Shown: positions 28,282 through 36,745 of the stretch, piece after piece
Numbering within the stretch: the stretch's first letter is position 1
Layout of the letters: each line of letters opens with the position of its first letter
Source: Torulaspora globosa
Taxonomy: Eukaryota > Ascomycota > Saccharomycetes > Saccharomycetales > Saccharomycetaceae
NCBI RefSeq assembly: GCF_014133895.1
Contig: NC_050734.1
Coordinates: 372,001 to 436,000, forward strand
Length of the DNA: 64,000 nt
Direction of reading: 5' to 3'
Made by a program: the position numbers and the translations under genes
The notes under the pieces: model-generated
What the model saw: only the letters and a program-made list of their open reading frames with translations
Databases searched by the model: none
Told to the model about the DNA's origin: nothing

Positions 28282-30813
28282 TTATTTCTTCAGATTCTTG
28301 TAATACATTTTGCGTATTAGAGGATGATGTTCTTTCAAGTCTTTGTTTTTATTCGTACTGTATTCCATGTAGGCCATATCTTCACCTCCAGCAAGACCAG
28401 CTAATGAACCTTCGCCTCTAACAGCCTTTGATTTGGTTTTCTTATGGGCGTTAACACCCCGGCCTATCGTGTTATCAGCGTCATCTCCAATTTCAATACC
28501 CGCCGCTTCTTCATTCTTCAGCAAAACCTCCTGTAATAACTCCCTGCGTTCTCTCGCTGATGCATATGCCAAATTGGGCAAATTTTCCATACCATGCAAA
28601 TGTGTAATGACTTTGAATGCATAACCTTGATCGACCAAAAACGCCTGTCTCTTGGTCGAGTAATACATTTCTTGGGTATCCTTAGAAACCAGAGAATAGA
28701 AAAATGCGTTAAAACCCTCATCGTTACGCCTTTTGGCTCTTAAAATTCTACCCAACCTCTGGGCTTCTTGACGACGGGAACCATAATGGGATGAAATTTG
28801 AATCAAACAAGTGGCCTCCGGTAAATCAATAGAAGTGTCTCCCACCTTGGATAAAAATATGGTATTAATTTGATCGTTGTACTGGAAATTTTGTAATATG
28901 TTCATACGTTCCTGCTGAGGGGTAGCTCCAAAGATAAACGGCTTCCCGAGTTTCAATGCGTACTCTTGCAAAGCGTAAACATTATCGGAAAAAACAATAA
29001 TCTTATCGCCTCTACTTTCATGATATTGAATCAAAAATTGACATGCTTGAAATTTAGTTGGATTCATGATATACAGTAGCATTCTCTTCCTTGCACTTTC
29101 TCTCAGATACTCCTGATAAAATTCTGCTGTCATTGGACACCATACTTCAGCACACTGAACATTAGCAATATGCCCCTTTTGTGACAATTCCATCCAGTTT
29201 GCTTCGTATAGCTTGGGACCAATTAGAAAGTTTAAATCGCTAATCTTGTCATCTTCTCGAACTAACGTAGCGGTCAAACCCAATTTAGCATGCGCAGCAA
29301 TTGTGGTAACCACTCTACGGAACATAGCAGCTGGGACAACGTGGACTTCATCCAAAATAATGAAACCCCACTCTCTGCCCGTTAGGAAGTCCATAACTTT
29401 TTGCGAATCGTGCGACCTATTTCTGGTGTTCGCCACCATTGAATATGTTGAGACCACTAAGCCTGATTCTGTCTGAAACATTTCCTTGTTATCCGAGGTA
29501 AAGACAGCAACGTTCTCAGGTTGCAAAGTGCACCACTGCAAAAACTGTTGTCTCCACTGCATAACAGACACAGATGAGGTACACAACACTATTGCAGATT
29601 TTTTGATGGTACATGCAGCTGTGATGCCGACCAACGTTTTACCGGCACCGCATGGCAGAACGATAATACCACTTCTTGCACGGCCATTACCAAACATCTT
29701 ACTCAGAGATTTCTCTTGATATGGTCTGATTTGCGTCGATGGTTTCAGGTCAATATCCAGATCTGGGTTACGGTGGTCATTCCTAAAATCGTATTCTTCT
29801 AAAACCGGATAATCAATTTCTTGACATCGTTTTTTGACAATTTCGACCGATTCGTTAGCAATTTCAAATGAATGGACCGCATCAATATCGTCTTCTTCAT
29901 CTAGCTCATTGTCACCCCCAACAACCGCAGTAAATATTGCTTCCACGTCATTCGGATTGATGTTCTGCTGTGCATTGGCTTTTTCGTTCGGTTGCTGTTG
30001 CTGCTGTTGCTGTTGCTGCTGCTGTTGGCCGGTATCTATGCGAAGGCCACCGATTACAGGGTCTTTGAGCAGCATTTGTAAAATATCCGCCTGTGTCGTT
30101 TCGACAAAATACCTATTATGCTTGATGACCAACTTCACTTTACCGTAGGAAACGGTGGCACTCTCGATAAAATTTACAATTGAGGGTGCAACCGGCACTT
30201 TTGACAGTCTATCCAGCACAGATATAATATCGTCAGTTTCCAACCCAACTGACACTGCAGCATACAAGGAATATGCAGTAATTTTGTATTCATGGATATG
30301 AGACGGCCTACTGACCGGTTCGGCTATTGTCACTAAAAAATCCTGAGCCTGTTCTGCCAATGGCGAAAAACTTTCAAGGATCACTCTACCATCGCTGGGT
30401 GATATCCAGATAGGTCTAGCTGCATGGTCTGGACGTAACTTTAAATAACTGAAATCGTGCGTCTTGAATAGTCCTGAAACAGCATCTGGGACAAAATCTG
30501 ACGGCATATCTCTGGTAACACCATACAAGAAGTTCTGATCCTTCGCTGCCAGCTTATTAGCTGTCTCATTGTTGCTGTACTCTTGCTTAGACTTCTTACT
30601 CGGTCTCCTTGGCTTAGGGGCCACTTCTGCAGGCGTAGTTGCCCTTGACTCTCCATAGCCATAATCATCATCGCCATCTATGAATCCGTCCTCTTCGTAA
30701 TTTGACCGATTATCATCCGTTGCGGCTGAGTCTTCATCCGAGAAGAAAGATTGGCTCATTTCAGGGAACATCTTCCCCTTGCTTCGAGTCTGGTATCCAT
30801 CAATATCAGTCAT
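28282..30813 (-). CDS. SSL2: TFIIH DNA helicase/translocase Ssl2 (XPB/Rad25)
   Basis: The 843 residues match the S. cerevisiae length. Ssl2 is the 3'-5' translocase of TFIIH, opening promoters for RNA polymerase II and DNA around lesions in nucleotide excision repair. Visible are an acidic N-terminus, the XPB N-terminal domain (about 115-330), Walker A PCGAGKT (about 389), the DEVH box ILDEVH (about 485), the RED loop VREDDK and helicase C motifs ([26 protein letters not shown]). The tail is basic. A run of 12 glutamines (coded about 29996-30031) sits at about residues 261-272, before the helicase core; I do not recall such a run in S. cerevisiae Ssl2. Confidence 0.97.
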   Translation of the reverse strand: MTDIDGYQTRSKGKMFPEMSQSFFSDEDSAATDDNRSNYEEDGFIDGDDDYGYGESRATTPAEVAPKPRRPSKKSKQEYSNNETANKLAAKDQNFLYGVTRDMPSDFVPDAVSGLFKTHDFSYLKLRPDHAARPIWISPSDGRVILESFSPLAEQAQDFLVTIAEPVSRPSHIHEYKITAYSLYAAVSVGLETDDIISVLDRLSKVPVAPSIVNFIESATVSYGKVKLVIKHNRYFVETTQADILQMLLKDPVIGGLRIDTGQQQQQQQQQQQQPNEKANAQQNINPNDVEAIFTAVVGGDNELDEEDDIDAVHSFEIANESVEIVKKRCQEIDYPVLEEYDFRNDHRNPDLDIDLKPSTQIRPYQEKSLSKMFGNGRARSGIIVLPCGAGKTLVGITAACTIKKSAIVLCTSSVSVMQWRQQFLQWCTLQPENVAVFTSDNKEMFQTESGLVVSTYSMVANTRNRSHDSQKVMDFLTGREWGFIILDEVHVVPAAMFRRVVTTIAAHAKLGLTATLVREDDKISDLNFLIGPKLYEANWMELSQKGHIANVQCAEVWCPMTAEFYQEYLRESARKRMLLYIMNPTKFQACQFLIQYHESRGDKIIVFSDNVYALQEYALKLGKPFIFGATPQQERMNILQNFQYNDQINTIFLSKVGDTSIDLPEATCLIQISSHYGSRRQEAQRLGRILRAKRRNDEGFNAFFYSLVSKDTQEMYYSTKRQAFLVDQGYAFKVITHLHGMENLPNLAYASARERRELLQEVLLKNEEAAGIEIGDDADNTIGRGVNAHKKTKSKAVRGEGSLAGLAGGEDMAYMEYSTNKNKDLKEHHPLIRKMYYKNLKK
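29996..30031 (-). repeat. SSL2: Poly-glutamine codon run in SSL2
   Basis: Twelve consecutive CAA/CAG codons in mixed order. Mixed codons suggest an older tract held by protein-level tolerance rather than a fresh trinucleotide slippage. Confidence 0.9.
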
Positions 30814-31962
30814 AGAAAAAGCCCACTAACTCAAATATCCCGAACCGTCTTACTTGCTATAGCAGCCAAGCCGGTTACTCTCTTCTGCTATATGTAATCA
30901 TGATGTGTAATGTCAAAATGGATCACCATATTATACTTGGCCAATTCGTCAAATCGTTGACAGTGATAACAGTTAAAGCTTGCCAAAGGGCCATTTTGAA
31001 CCTGTTTAGTAAGACCGATAACCTTCCACTCTTCCAGATTCAACCCAAATGTGAGAGTCCTGACAATGCCAGTTGCAATTAAAACCTCTTGTTGAGTAAC
31101 TTGCTTGGAAAAGACAAGATAATGGCGTTTTGCCTTGAACCTAGCCTTCTTGCGGAATCTAGTCATATAGCGCAAAGCATAACGGGCGCCGGAACCCCCA
31201 GGAGCAACTTATATTGATTTTTCGACCACAGGATTCAAAGTGATGCCAGGCACCAGACTATGATGAGCCCTTACATCAGCACCCAAGACCGCGACTTTTG
31301 ATTCCAAATGAGCTGGAAAGCGTACATACCAGGTGGATATCGAACGAGCACCGGATAGTACATACATTTGTGAAACTTAATGCTGTAAGAGAAACTTTCG
31401 GCGGCTAAATGTCCTTTCAGTCTATTTTGAGGCTCCATTCAAAGGGTTACCCGGGAATGACATACGCATGATGCTGGCGGCTATTTTGGACCCCCTGGAA
31501 AAGTATAAAAAGAGGGTCCATTCTCGGGTTCTTACCAACCGGTAGGGAAGACTATTCAAGATAGTGCCAATTTTACTTGACTGAACAGTTCACTATAGTG
31601 AGCGATATATGTTGTGTTTAATCCATTTCTGTCCGTGATATAGCGAGAGACTTACAGTCGGCTGAGTTGACATTTGCATCGGTGAGAAAGAAACTTTTGA
31701 GTGTTGGGAGATAAATCAGTCCACCGGGAGAGATCTTTACAATACTCTCAGGTTATGAAACCAGTTGAGTTTTACCAGGTCTTTTTTGACGGAGATCTAT
31801 GAATTATCCAGAGCGCCTCTCTATATGAAAATTTTTGTTAGCTCGAAGCTCATCGCTTAAAGAAAAGCTGGATTTGAGAATCTTACCGCGTAGCGTGGCC
31901 AAGATCACCATCGGGTGTCGTGAAATCCATAGAAGAAACGATTGTTTGTTTAGAGTACTGAA
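30814..31962. promoter_or_regulatory. Divergent promoter region SSL2/SRP40
   Basis: This 1149-bp gap is the longest with divergent genes. It has a good TATA box, GTATAAAAAG near 31501-31510, oriented to SRP40 but about 450 bp from its ATG, so a long 5' leader or a missed upstream exon or RNA is possible. A minus-strand ORF at 30888-31166 (92 codons from an ATG, very basic at its start, with a CYHC pair) matches no family I know and ends 75 bp before SSL2; I leave it uncalled. Confidence 0.4.
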
Positions 31963-32997
31963 ATGGCTTCTAGAAAGAAAGAGAATGTTAAAGCCACTAA
32001 TGCAAAACCTCCCAAGCTTAGTGAGAAAGCGAGAAGAAAACAGGTCGTGGATGAACTGTCAACCTCCAGCTCTAGCAGCTCTAGCAGTAGCGAATCGGCT
32101 ACAGTGAAAGCGAAATCTTCGTCATCTAAATCGAAGGGCTCCCGTTCTAGTTCTAGCCCAAGTTCCAGTTCGAGCTCCAGTAGCTCAGGGTCGGACAATT
32201 CGAGTTCCAGTTCGGACTCTGAGCAATCTAGCTCCGATGAGACTAGCTCTGACAGCTCCAGCGGCTCCAGCTCCAGCAGCTCTAGTTCTGACGACTCGAG
32301 TTCCGATGATTCAAGCTCTGATGACTCTAGCTCCAGTTCCAGCTCCAGCGACCCTAGCTCTAGCTCCAGCGACTCCAGTTCCAGCTCCAGCGACTCTGGC
32401 TCCAGCTCCAGTTCCAGCTCCAGCGACTCTAGTTCCAGCTCCAGCGACTCTAGCTCTAGCGACTCTAGCTCCAGTTCTAGCGACTCTAGCTCTAGCTCCA
32501 GCGACTCTAGTTCCAGCGAATCTGGCGACTCAGAGAGTTCCTCCGAGGAAACTAACGAAGAGAATCAATCAAAAACCTCAGGCAAAACTGCGCAAAAGAC
32601 TAGGAAGAGATCCCTCGAAGATGATGGTGACACCAAACTCACCAAAAAAACAAAGGCACAAGACGAGAATCTGGAATCTGCATCAACATCTAGAACAGAA
32701 TCACCTGCCCCACTCAGTACTCCAAAGGATGCGATTTCCGCAGGCGAAGACATGTTAAGACCGGGACAGAGAAAGCACTTCTCCAGAATAGAAAGATCAC
32801 GTATTTCTTTCGAGGACAGGGAACTCACGGATAATACTTATAAAGGCGCTGCAGGTAACTGGGGTGAGCTCGCCAACGAGAAACTAAGCAGGGTTAGAGG
32901 AAAGGACTTCACCAAGAACAAAAACAAGATGAAGAGAGGATCTTACAGAGGGGGATCCATCACCCTCAGCTCCGGATCTTACAAATTTCAGGACTAG
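31963..32997 (+). CDS. SRP40: Serine-rich nucleolar chaperone Srp40 (Nopp140/NOLC1 family)
   Basis: The 344 residues compare with 406 in S. cerevisiae (YKR092C). The first 30 residues are Lys-rich. Residues about 30-190 are almost pure Ser broken by Asp, Glu and Gly, a casein-kinase-2 type acidic-serine tract. A short Lys-rich linker and a conserved SRP40/Nopp140 C-terminal domain follow (about 265-344; HFSRIERSRISFEDRELTDN, GAAGNWGELANEKLSRVRGKDFTKNKNKMKRG). The family chaperones box H/ACA and C/D snoRNPs in the nucleolus. The serine tract is coded by a degenerate minisatellite built from AGCTCCAGC-like units, so its length probably varies between strains. Confidence 0.93.
   Translation: MASRKKENVKATNAKPPKLSEKARRKQVVDELSTSSSSSSSSSESATVKAKSSSSKSKGSRSSSSPSSSSSSSSSGSDNSSSSSDSEQSSSDETSSDSSSGSSSSSSSSDDSSSDDSSSDDSSSSSSSSDPSSSSSDSSSSSSDSGSSSSSSSSDSSSSSSDSSSSDSSSSSSDSSSSSSDSSSSESGDSESSSEETNEENQSKTSGKTAQKTRKRSLEDDGDTKLTKKTKAQDENLESASTSRTESPAPLSTPKDAISAGEDMLRPGQRKHFSRIERSRISFEDRELTDNTYKGAAGNWGELANEKLSRVRGKDFTKNKNKMKRGSYRGGSITLSSGSYKFQD
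32055..32535 (+). repeat. SRP40: Serine-codon minisatellite in SRP40
   Basis: About 480 bp of imperfect 3-, 6- and 9-bp units such as AGCTCC, AGTTCC, AGCGAC and TCTAGC. The repetition keeps other frames open too, which explains overlapping long open frames on both strands here. Confidence 0.9.
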
Positions 32998-33158
32998 GAG
33001 GTTAAGGTAACAAGCATAAAACAGAAAACCAACTGTAATATTCGGTGGACTTCTTCGAGGCGGAAGGCAATTTTGATCCACCAATGTAAACTTATAAATA
33101 TCATAATTTCTTCATATGTAAATCTATAGGAGGACCCACTAATTCTACTATTGTCAGC

Positions 33159-34298
33159 TCAAAACTTGGCCAGTTCCATAGGTCGATCGTCGACCCTTTG
33201 AGCTTGAAATCTGTTAAACTCTGCATTGAAAAGATTTCGCCGTTCATTAACTGTTAGATCTCTTCCAAGATCATTAGTACTTTGACTCGCCATAAACCTT
33301 GAAATATGGCAAACAATCTTGCTTAGCGTCTCTTCAGGATTTTCAATATTCAGTAAATGATCACCTTTGGGGACCGTATCTTGAGTGTAGTCCAGGATGA
33401 ACCTTTCCAAAACTTCCTGGTTCTCTTTGGGGGTCCATTTCGAGACGCCTCCAAGTATGTTGACAACAGGGCTTCTTATAAATTTCAAAGAACCTAGAAG
33501 CCACTTCGCAGCGGGAAATAACGTCATGTAACATAAAATGTTTTGTCTTTGATCCATTTTGGTCCTCACCTCGCCGTTAGACAAAGCGACGCGCTCGAAA
33601 TCGATGATCCTTTGCAAGATATCGGGATGTACCTTAGCGAAAAAACTGCTCGTACGCATATATGCCTCGTACTCAAGCTCGGACTGGAACCTATCTTTCA
33701 TTTTGGAAAGAAGCGCTCGATGAAGCTTTCTTGAAATTACAGTGTATTCGCCCTTTGTTCCCTTGCCCACGTACATTAGAGCAACTGGTTCTATCGTTAT
33801 GATGAGATGAAACAAGTTAGGCATCAAGACTCCACAGCTCAATGCCTGGAAGCCACCCATTGAGTGGCCAATCACCACATTGTAAGTCGACCCTTCTCCA
33901 AAAAACTCATTCTGTGCCAACTTGCAAGCGTCTCTAGCACCATCAACCCAGTCAAAATTAACTCCCAGTTTCTTCGCATTCAGAACGGCAGAATCCCCAT
34001 GAGTAACCTGATCCATCAAAACTATCTTATTTATTCGCCAATTGGGCCGATGATCCACGATATGAGCAACGTAGTATTCCCAGATACATCTACTCATGCC
34101 ACTTCCATGCAAAAAGAGCAAATTGACTTTTGGAACTAAATGATTCTCAGTCTCCTTCACCAGGGTATAGATATCATAAACGATACTTAAGACATCCTTG
34201 CCAGGGACCAACGTCGAATCATCAAAGCTTCGAGGGTACACTGCATCTATGACTTTTGTTTCCTTCTTGTAGTGAGAGTTGATATATCCTTCCATCAT
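33159..34298 (-). CDS. LPX1: Peroxisomal alpha/beta-hydrolase Lpx1-like lipase
   Basis: The 379 residues compare with 387 in S. cerevisiae Lpx1 (YOR084W). Parts: LLFLHGSGMSRCIWEYY (about 60-76, oxyanion-hole HGxG), the nucleophile elbow GHSMGG with S146, and a late GDHLLNIENPEE giving the likely catalytic His. S. cerevisiae Lpx1 is a peroxisomal matrix triacylglycerol lipase carried in by Pex5 through a C-terminal QKL. Here the protein ends LAKF, a non-canonical tripeptide, so peroxisomal import is uncertain. The next gene is the SRL3/WHI5 homolog, the same adjacency as YOR083W/YOR084W, which supports orthology. Confidence 0.88.
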   Translation of the reverse strand: MMEGYINSHYKKETKVIDAVYPRSFDDSTLVPGKDVLSIVYDIYTLVKETENHLVPKVNLLFLHGSGMSRCIWEYYVAHIVDHRPNWRINKIVLMDQVTHGDSAVLNAKKLGVNFDWVDGARDACKLAQNEFFGEGSTYNVVIGHSMGGFQALSCGVLMPNLFHLIITIEPVALMYVGKGTKGEYTVISRKLHRALLSKMKDRFQSELEYEAYMRTSSFFAKVHPDILQRIIDFERVALSNGEVRTKMDQRQNILCYMTLFPAAKWLLGSLKFIRSPVVNILGGVSKWTPKENQEVLERFILDYTQDTVPKGDHLLNIENPEETLSKIVCHISRFMASQSTNDLGRDLTVNERRNLFNAEFNRFQAQRVDDRPMELAKF

Positions 34299-34829
34299 TG
34301 CAATCCATCTACGAGAACATCCTATATCCTCACGTAGGGGTCCTTACGGATCCTTATGTATGCCTTTTCATCATACATATTAGATCTGCTCCCCATTTTT
34401 CATCCATGGAGCTGTTCGGAGTTAGTAATTCCTTGCGCGTCGAGAGCCGATTTAACTTAGAGTCGAAAGTCAACAAGTTCCTTTACCAGCAAACAGAACC
34501 GTGGTGTTCCCAAACCGACTGTATGTCGCTGCCATAGGACGAGGTCCAACACAATCAATAACGTGCGTTGTATTAGGCGTCGTCTTCAAGGGCTGGTATA
34601 GCGTGCCACTAGATTATGATGTATTAAAATTACAACAATTGTTACGAACATTAAGCAACTCTTGTCGTTGTCCCCCGAAATTCAATTAGACACCGCACCC
34701 ATCAAAGAAAACCAATGCCAATTGAGTTGCTTTTAAATCGAGCCACGCGCCGGGCGAGATTAACAGGCATACCCATGTCGAAAACGTGTTTGTTTTCCCG
34801 TCTATCAAAATTTGGAAAAAAGATTAACC
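34299..34829. promoter_or_regulatory. Gap upstream of LPX1
   Basis: This 531-bp gap lies between the LPX1 ATG and the stop of the SRL3/WHI5 homolog, both on the minus strand. On the plus strand two overlapping frames at 34409-34537 and 34501-34689 are open, and a GTATGT lies at 34520-34525, but no TACTAAC follows. I do not call a gene. Confidence 0.35.
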
Positions 34830-36011
34830 TTAATCATTATCAGATAGCTCCACGTCTGTCTCCACATCTGTTTGTTGCTGTCGGTCGTACCGTAGCTCCG
34901 CTTTCTCCTCGGCTTGAAAGGACTCCTTTAGTGATTCTGAGGAAGACTCCGAGGACTGTTTCTGCATTATTGGCACCACCACTCCGCTCTTAGGCTGCCT
35001 GGACAGCTCTAGCTGGCGCTTCTGACGTGACTCATTGGCGGAACTGGAATCTGATGACGTCGAAGTTGTCGGGCTCGAGCTTTTCGGTACCTTAGGCGGT
35101 ACAGGAAGCGAGAATTCTTGGTTAGCAGAACGTGATCTCTGAGGAGACGAGAGTGACATGAGGGTTTCAATCGCTTCTACCTCAGAGGGATGATCCTTCT
35201 CTTTCTCTGTGGTTACTGTCTTTTTCGGCTCTGACCATTGGAGCGGGGAGCGCGACACACCTTCCTGCTTTATTCTCTTCTTGGGACTCGATAGTGCTTT
35301 CAAGAAGGCGATGTGAGCTGAATTCGAGTCTCCGTCTTCCTCTGTCACCGTATTGTCTTGCTCGTCCACTGACTCCTCGGAGTCCCTTAAAAATTCATTA
35401 TTGTATGAGGAGCCTTTCAGCACGGTTTCTCTTGCCAGTTCTAGGCGTTCCGCGGTTAGCAAATCCTCCTCATCGTCATCTTCATGCTTATGCCTCTTAC
35501 CAGTATTGCTTAGTTCATTCTCCAGCTCAGGTAATGTTTTTTCTACCCAGCCATTCTGCAACTTCACCAGAGCATAGTTCAACCTCGCCTTGAGACCGTT
35601 GGATATCTCCCGGATGGGCTTCCCGTTATCCCTGTACGTTCCCGGCGACTTCAAGTTGGGCGACGGAGAAAGGAACATTTCCGCGTTTCTTGACTTAGGA
35701 GTGGTCGGAGGCAACAGCCTTGACCTTATATTTGGTGATTGCGGCATCAGCAAGCCGTTATCGCTTGAGCTTGGATGCCCACTTCTCGAAATTGCGGCCT
35801 CCGCTCGTGGATGCAAAGGTGAAGTAAAAAAACCCAAAGACGTAGACGACCTTCTGCCTTGACGGGGTGGTGATGGTGTCTCGGGAGATGCTGCCTCATG
35901 TTCATGGCTTCCACCAGGCGAACTCATAGCTCTGATATACTCTGCGGACGATCTTTTTGTGTATCTCCTAGGAGTGCTGGCTGTGTTGACATCGTTACCG
36001 TTGTTGACCAT
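34830..36011 (-). CDS. WHI5/SRL3: G1/S repressor of the Whi5/Srl3 family
   Basis: The 393 residues are longer than S. cerevisiae Whi5 (295) and Srl3 (246). The key feature is the GTB motif at about 131-156, IREISNGLKARLNYALVKLQNGW, which is diagnostic of the family and binds SBF/MBF complexes. Around it lie many Ser/Thr-Pro sites (for example T13, S31, S47, S64, S92, S115, S117, S122), matching the Cdk1 control that expels Whi5 from the nucleus at Start. Charged KR patches (RYTKR, KKRIK) may be nuclear localisation signals. One gene here stands for the WGD pair WHI5 (YOR083W) and SRL3 (YKR091W), so it presumably acts as the Rb-like inhibitor of Start. Confidence 0.9.
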   Translation of the reverse strand: MVNNGNDVNTASTPRRYTKRSSAEYIRAMSSPGGSHEHEAASPETPSPPRQGRRSSTSLGFFTSPLHPRAEAAISRSGHPSSSDNGLLMPQSPNIRSRLLPPTTPKSRNAEMFLSPSPNLKSPGTYRDNGKPIREISNGLKARLNYALVKLQNGWVEKTLPELENELSNTGKRHKHEDDDEEDLLTAERLELARETVLKGSSYNNEFLRDSEESVDEQDNTVTEEDGDSNSAHIAFLKALSSPKKRIKQEGVSRSPLQWSEPKKTVTTEKEKDHPSEVEAIETLMSLSSPQRSRSANQEFSLPVPPKVPKSSSPTTSTSSDSSSANESRQKRQLELSRQPKSGVVVPIMQKQSSESSSESLKESFQAEEKAELRYDRQQQTDVETDVELSDND

Positions 36012-36745
36012 ATCTAACTCCCAGGCGATAGCTTTTTAAGGGAGCTTCTATGATTACAACCAATGTGTTTAATTCATGCATCCACGAAAACACCAGGGTT
36101 CCTATAGTTCTGTTATCGTCTCCTTTCAGCGTTGCAGAAGTAACCCTGCCGGCGTTCGCGTTCGTCCTAGTAATAGAGACATAACACGGAGCGGAACTAT
36201 GGTCGAGAACAGCGTCTCGTGTTGTTCAAATACGTTCGAATCCGCCGGAGAAGGACGTCAACGGCTCCCATAGCTTTGGATCCGTGCTTCTGTCTTGCGC
36301 TGCTGAGTGGTTGTCATCCGAAAAGATCTAAAGACTGCGAAGAAGACACCATTATCCCAAAGGAAGCCCTGCTTCTGCTTTGAGAACACTTAGCAGTTCG
36401 CCTCTAGTTCTAGCAACTTCGCAATTTATTGTGGGTTCAATGGAGCCAAGTTAATTTAGCAGAGCAAGGGCGGAGTTCTTCGGAGTGGTTTGAATGAGTT
36501 AGCTTCTAGCGACTGGTTCATCAGTTTTGCAATTTTTGGCTTCTCGATTATGAGGTCGGACTTCTTCTATGTGCTTTTAAGTCTCTGTATTTATACTTGC
36601 GCGGCTCGGAACTACAGGTTCGTCAAAGACATGGGCGGCTAATTCCAGCCCTACAGGAGGAAGTGCATAGGAATGAATAAAAACAACTTGTGTATGAGGG
36701 TATATACGTTTGGAATGGGGTTTCGCCACTGATGAGCTGCAGCGT
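36012..36745. promoter_or_regulatory. Promoter region of the WHI5/SRL3 homolog
   Basis: This 734-bp gap holds CACGAAA at 36083-36089, the SCB core bound by SBF (Swi4-Swi6), 72 bp from the ATG. A single seven-base match is weak evidence alone. No ORF or RNA gene is convincing. Confidence 0.4.

Noticed and set aside
30888..31175. Minus-strand ORF of about 92 codons just upstream of SSL2
   Set aside because: It starts with TTG in the longer form, lies in the SSL2 promoter, and resembles no family I know. It could be real but I cannot support it.
34409..34689. Possible small spliced gene on the plus strand upstream of LPX1, with GTATGT at 34520
   Set aside because: No TACTAAC-type branch point or sensible acceptor follows, and the open frames match nothing I recognise.
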